Shown one piece after another: positions 60,454 to 64,000 of a stretch of DNA of 64,000 nucleotides; position 1 is the stretch's first letter; each line of letters starts with the position of its first letter. The notes beneath the pieces were generated by a model that saw nothing but the letters and a program-made list of their open reading frames with translations, searched no databases and was not told the DNA's origin. The stretch covers positions 62,001 through 126,000 of the forward strand of contig NZ_RBZM01000001.1 of assembly GCF_003628305.1 (NCBI RefSeq). The letters run 5' to 3'. A program made the position numbers and the translations under genes. This stretch comes from Cohnella endophytica (GTDB lineage Bacteria; Bacillota; Bacilli; Paenibacillales; Paenibacillaceae).

Positions 60454-61407
60454 TTGATATTGCGTGGAATCGCTGGTTTGCTCGTGTTAGGGGGACAAAT
60501 CGCGACGCTGCCGGAACAATTAACGATTACGCAAGAGGGAACGCCAGTAGCTCAGGTGCGCAGATCGGACTATGGTTTGCCGGCGATGGGGTCTCCGGTC
60601 GTAAATACCGATCGACTTAATCGGCTGGTCGACCAGATCGATAAAATCGTATATCGACCTCCCGTTAACGCATCGCTCGACGCGGGAATGGGCATCGTTC
60701 CCGAACGAATGGGATACAAACTGGATCGGCGCGTTTTCTCGCAACGGTTTTTCGGCTTCATGGTAGTAGGAGATGCCGCTACGCTGGAAGCGCCGCAAAG
60801 GGCGATCTATCCGAAGGTGGACAGCGAGCTATTATCGACTCTAAAGGAAAAAATGATCGGCCAATATACGACCTATTTCAATTCCTCTAACAAGAACCGA
60901 TCGAACAATATCGTTCTCGCGGCCAAGGCGATCAATAACCAATACGTGTTCCCGGGGGAGACGTTTTCTTTTAATCGGACTGTCGGCATTCGCTCCGCCG
61001 AGAAAGGCTACACGAACGCCAAAATTATCGTTAGAGGAGAAGTGTCCGAAGGAATCGGCGGAGGCATCTGCCAAATCTCGTCCACCCTCTACAATGCCGT
61101 GGACCGGGCGGGCATGGAAATCGTCCAGCGGTACTCCCATAGTCGCAATGTTCCTTACGTCCCCCCCGGGCGCGATGCGACGGTGAGCTGGTATGGCCCC
61201 GATTTCGTGTTCCAGAACAAGTACAATGTTCCCATCCTTATTCGCGCGGTCGTATTCGGAGGAGTGGTGTCGGTGCAGGTCTTTTCCTCCGAGACGGTTA
61301 ACGCCAAGAAAAGAGACGTGCCGAGCGCGTCCAAACGGTTACCCGAGGAAGTTCCGGCGGATGGGGAACGTGACGTCAATCGCGATACGTCGCCAAAGAC
61401 GCGATAA
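60454..61407 (+). CDS. VanW family protein
   Basis: 317 residues, TTG start at 60454 with GGAGGAG. An N-terminal hydrophobic segment (short, about 5-18) may anchor it. The VanW domain (about 150-275) shows FPGETFSFNRTVG, EGIGGGICQISSTLYNA and HSRNVPYVPPGRDA with the conserved Cys and Gly residues. VanW domains are common in exported wall-associated proteins, as in YoaR, and have no proven reaction; a link to vancomycin resistance is historical only. A Lys/Arg-rich C-terminal tail follows. Confidence 0.88.
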   Translation: MILRGIAGLLVLGGQIATLPEQLTITQEGTPVAQVRRSDYGLPAMGSPVVNTDRLNRLVDQIDKIVYRPPVNASLDAGMGIVPERMGYKLDRRVFSQRFFGFMVVGDAATLEAPQRAIYPKVDSELLSTLKEKMIGQYTTYFNSSNKNRSNNIVLAAKAINNQYVFPGETFSFNRTVGIRSAEKGYTNAKIIVRGEVSEGIGGGICQISSTLYNAVDRAGMEIVQRYSHSRNVPYVPPGRDATVSWYGPDFVFQNKYNVPILIRAVVFGGVVSVQVFSSETVNAKKRDVPSASKRLPEEVPADGERDVNRDTSPKTR

Positions 61408-61462
61408 ACGAAACGAGTCGAATACGTAGTTAGAGCAGCACGGAGAGGGGATTGGGCAATAC

Positions 61463-63643
61463 ATGAAATCCTTACGGATTTTCAAGCAATCTTTCGCGAA
61501 CTTCATTCGCCGGCCGATGATGGTTTTGTCGTTCGTCGCGGTTGCTTTCGTTCCGATTCTGTATTGCGGATTTTTGATCAGGGGAACTTGGAACCCTTAC
61601 GGCCAGCTGAACGAACTACCGGTCGCGATCGTTAATCTGGACAAAGGAACGATCTCGCAAGGCAAGACGATGAACGTCGGACAGGATTTCATACAAGAAT
61701 TGAAAAATAACGCGAGCTTCGACTGGAACTTCGTAAGCGAGTCCGAAGCGGAGCAGGGGATGAAGGGTAATCACTATTACGCCTCGATAACGATTCCCCC
61801 GAACTTCTCCGAGAAAGTAGCGTCGTTATCCAGCGATCGCCCGCAGCAAGCGGAGATGGAATTCGAATCGAACAGTTATTACAACTTCGTAGCCGGCCAG
61901 ATCAGCGAGAACGCGACCAAGGAGTTAAGGGAGAGGCTATCCCATAATTTGACAGAGGCGTATTCGCGCAGCATCTATGCGCAATTCGAAAGCTTATCCG
62001 GCGGGTTAAGCGCGGCTAGCGAAGGAGCGACGCAACTACATACGGGTGCGATACGGTTAGATGACGGGTTAAAGCAACTGGCGATGAATATGTCCGTACT
62101 CGCGGCCGGAACGGGCCAACTAAACAGTAAGACCGGTTCGCTTGTTAACGGTGCGGATAAGCTGAGCGACGGGGCTTCGCAGCTCGGCAGCGGCGCATCG
62201 GAGCTTGCCGCAGGCGCCCGCAAGCTGTCCGACGCAGGGAATAAGCTAGAGATTGGCGCTTCAACGGCGGAACGGGGAGCCGCCGCATTGAAGAAAGGCA
62301 TCGAGTCCGCCAAGGACGGAGCGGATCGAATGACTTCGGGCATTCAAAGCGCGGCTACCGGAAGCAAGCAGTTGAAGGAAGGGTTAAGCGCATCGATATC
62401 GGGGATCGAAGCGCTGACCGATGGAAGCGGGAAAGTCGCGAAAGGTTTGCAGCAGGCGATGGACGCAAACAAGGAACTCGCCGACAATCCGCAATTAAAA
62501 GAGTTGTTAGCCGCTAGCCAAGCGGTCTCGACTAGCGCCAATGATCTGCTTGCCGCGCAGAAGAAGCTGCTTGCCGGAAGTCAAGGCCTGGACGCGGGTC
62601 AACAGAACCTGATGGATGGAAGCCGGAATCTTAGCGGTGCGCACGCTCAGTTACTTCAAGGGGCAACGGAGTTGCAAGCCGGACAGAAGCAGTTATCCGA
62701 CGGAATCAAGACGTATAATGCTAATTTCTCTTCGTTGGTAACCGGCAGCGATAAGCTGGCTCAAGGGGGAAAGCAAGTCAATAGCGGGGCGAAACAACTG
62801 AGCGGCGGGTTGCGGCAGATGGCGGATGGAATCGCTAGCGCGTCTTCCGGTGCTGCCAAACTCGATAGCGGGGCAAAGCAATTAAGCGAGGGTGCCGTCC
62901 AACTTGCGAACGGATCGGGCGAGTTGGACGATAAGCTGGGCGAGGCGGCCAGTTCAACGTCGAAGTTGCAAGCGAACGACGAGATGATCAAGATGCTCGC
63001 CCAACCGGTCGCGATCAAGACGATCGACGAGCGCAAAGTAACGATATACGGATTCGGAATCGCGCCGTACTTCATCTCGATGGCTTTATTCGCGGGCGCT
63101 CTCGTTTTTACGACGATCGTGTCCGCTCGGCAATCGTTGGTCGAAGGGGCTGGAGGATTCCCGTTATTCTTCACGAAGATGCTGACGTTCGGGCTTCTCA
63201 GCCTGGCGCAGTCTCTTATCGTCGTTATTATTCTCGTCTACGCGTTAGGCGTGAAGGTGCAGAGCGTTCCCTTGTTCTTCATATACACGGCGATCGTAGG
63301 CTTAACTTTCATGTTCGTCGTTCAAGCCATCGTGACGTGGCTCGATCTTCCCGGAAGATTCGTGGTGTTGCTGCTCATGATTTTCCAATTGACCTCCAGC
63401 GCGGGAACGTTCCCGCTGGAATTGCTGCCGGGTTGGGCGAAAGCTATGAATCCGTTATTCCCGATGACGTACAGCATTCGCGGATTCCGCGACGTCATCT
63501 CAAGCGGGGATTTCGGTCATATGTGGCTCCAAGCGGCGCGACTGGGAGCGTATTTGATCGTGTTCCTGCTACTGACGCTCGTTTATTTCCTGAGCAAAGG
63601 GAAGAAGACCGACGAGGAGCAGCTCATGCCGGTTAAAGTATAG
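61463..63643 (+). CDS. YhgE/Pip domain membrane protein
   Basis: 726 residues. One N-terminal helix (about 20-40), a long extracytoplasmic region (about 45-525) and a C-terminal block of five to six helices (about 535-712) of ABC-2 permease type. The extracytoplasmic part has repeated G(A/S)xxLxxG(A/S)xxL segments (for example GADKLSDGASQLGSGASEL) forming an extended coiled rod. This family includes YueB/Pip phage-receptor and type VII secretion-associated proteins. No ESX genes are in this window. GGAGAGGGG precedes the ATG. Confidence 0.9.
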   Translation: MKSLRIFKQSFANFIRRPMMVLSFVAVAFVPILYCGFLIRGTWNPYGQLNELPVAIVNLDKGTISQGKTMNVGQDFIQELKNNASFDWNFVSESEAEQGMKGNHYYASITIPPNFSEKVASLSSDRPQQAEMEFESNSYYNFVAGQISENATKELRERLSHNLTEAYSRSIYAQFESLSGGLSAASEGATQLHTGAIRLDDGLKQLAMNMSVLAAGTGQLNSKTGSLVNGADKLSDGASQLGSGASELAAGARKLSDAGNKLEIGASTAERGAAALKKGIESAKDGADRMTSGIQSAATGSKQLKEGLSASISGIEALTDGSGKVAKGLQQAMDANKELADNPQLKELLAASQAVSTSANDLLAAQKKLLAGSQGLDAGQQNLMDGSRNLSGAHAQLLQGATELQAGQKQLSDGIKTYNANFSSLVTGSDKLAQGGKQVNSGAKQLSGGLRQMADGIASASSGAAKLDSGAKQLSEGAVQLANGSGELDDKLGEAASSTSKLQANDEMIKMLAQPVAIKTIDERKVTIYGFGIAPYFISMALFAGALVFTTIVSARQSLVEGAGGFPLFFTKMLTFGLLSLAQSLIVVIILVYALGVKVQSVPLFFIYTAIVGLTFMFVVQAIVTWLDLPGRFVVLLLMIFQLTSSAGTFPLELLPGWAKAMNPLFPMTYSIRGFRDVISSGDFGHMWLQAARLGAYLIVFLLLTLVYFLSKGKKTDEEQLMPVKV

Positions 63644-63757
63644 ACTGGATCGGATGCGTTAGGATTGAGCGTCGGTACATGGTAAAATAGGGAGGAGAAC
63701 GCAGCTGCGGTGACCATGGACGGTGCCGGGCGGCACGATGACGGGAGTGAAGGAACG

Positions 63758-64000
63758 ATGAATGAGAAACTCTTCACGTTGGAAGAGGCCAACGAGTTAT
63801 TGCCGCAATTAATCGAAGAATTGCAAGCGCTGCAGAAGCTTGCCGCCGATATCGAGCTGCAATATCGAGAATTGCAGCAAGTCAAATCGATCCATCGCCA
63901 ATCTCCCGACAGTGCGGTTAGCGGGGAGGACCCGTACTTCGAGAGGGAGAGCCGAATCGAATTCATGCGAATGGAAGCGGGAATGCTCATGGACAATTTT
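63758..64000 (+). CDS. DUF2203 family protein (3' end outside window)
   Basis: 81 residues visible, continuing past the window edge. MNEKLFTLEEANELLPQLIEEL is the family hallmark, followed by a charged helical region. Bacillales homologues are of about 130-150 residues and of unknown function. GAAGGAAC precedes the ATG. Confidence 0.85.
   Translation, partial: MNEKLFTLEEANELLPQLIEELQALQKLAADIELQYRELQQVKSIHRQSPDSAVSGEDPYFERESRIEFMRMEAGMLMDNF

Overview
The window looks like chromosome from a spore-forming, Gram-positive bacterium of the Paenibacillaceae (Cohnella/Paenibacillus-like). This is inferred from gene content and signals: a GerB-GerA-GerC germinant-receptor operon with a forespore-type promoter, a Des/DesK/DesR membrane-fluidity module, a sporulation-type sensor kinase, a YqkE (DUF3886) protein, a csoR-copZ-copA operon, AGGAGG-type ribosome binding sites, frequent TTG/GTG starts, and canonical sigma-A promoters and T-tailed terminators. 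No rRNA, tRNA, prophage, transposase or CRISPR array was seen. The species is not determined.

Layout. 0-8 kb: the tail of msrB, an adaptive alkylation-repair set (alkA divergent from adaA-ogt, with an Ada-box match between them), pyrophosphatase ppaC, a luciferase-like oxidoreductase, a DinB-like protein, a small membrane-protein cluster with a frameshifted member, a YfcE-type phosphodiesterase and a radical SAM enzyme. 8-20 kb: an intergenic array of CTGTA-N5-TACAG palindromes, an M42 peptidase, RsgA, an unidentified short transcription unit with a near-perfect promoter and palindromic operator, a lipoprotein with a degenerate signal-peptidase fold, DUF445, ArsB/NhaD, EamA and MFS transporters, and an NlpC/P60 hydrolase with an 11-residue repeat tail. 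20-32 kb: a DinG-like helicase, an FMN reductase, a ddl-murF-alr peptidoglycan-precursor operon behind response-regulator-like direct repeats, a MarR-MFS efflux pair, a glycerophosphodiesterase, a VanX-like lipoprotein dipeptidase and stress or small proteins. 32-45 kb: an ABC exporter, a frameshifted Lhr-type helicase, a YdjM-like hydrolase with a LexA-like operator, a ring-cleaving dioxygenase and the ger operon. 45-55 kb: a glucosaminidase, desR-desK-des, a PAS/HAMP kinase, and csoR-copZ-copA plus a His/Met-rich lipoprotein. 55-64 kb: a 0.77-kb double array of 51-bp palindromic repeats, an AI-2E family permease, a secreted beta-propeller, an exported GHSCIHF-motif protein, a VanW-domain protein, a YhgE/Pip membrane protein and the start of a DUF2203 gene.

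Functional themes. Several modules carry recognisable cis-regulation: Ada box, LexA-like box, two DesR-like dyads, three CsoR operators, MarR-type palindromes and possible sigma-B and sigma-G promoters. Cell-wall D-Ala metabolism is represented by Ddl, MurF, Alr, a VanX-like dipeptidase and a VanW domain, but the Ddl active-site loop looks like a normal D-Ala-D-Ala ligase and no vanHA-type resistance cluster is present. The least explained elements are the 51-bp-period repeat arrays, the short transcript at 10.8-11.0 kb and the signal-peptidase-like lipoprotein lacking its catalytic lysine.
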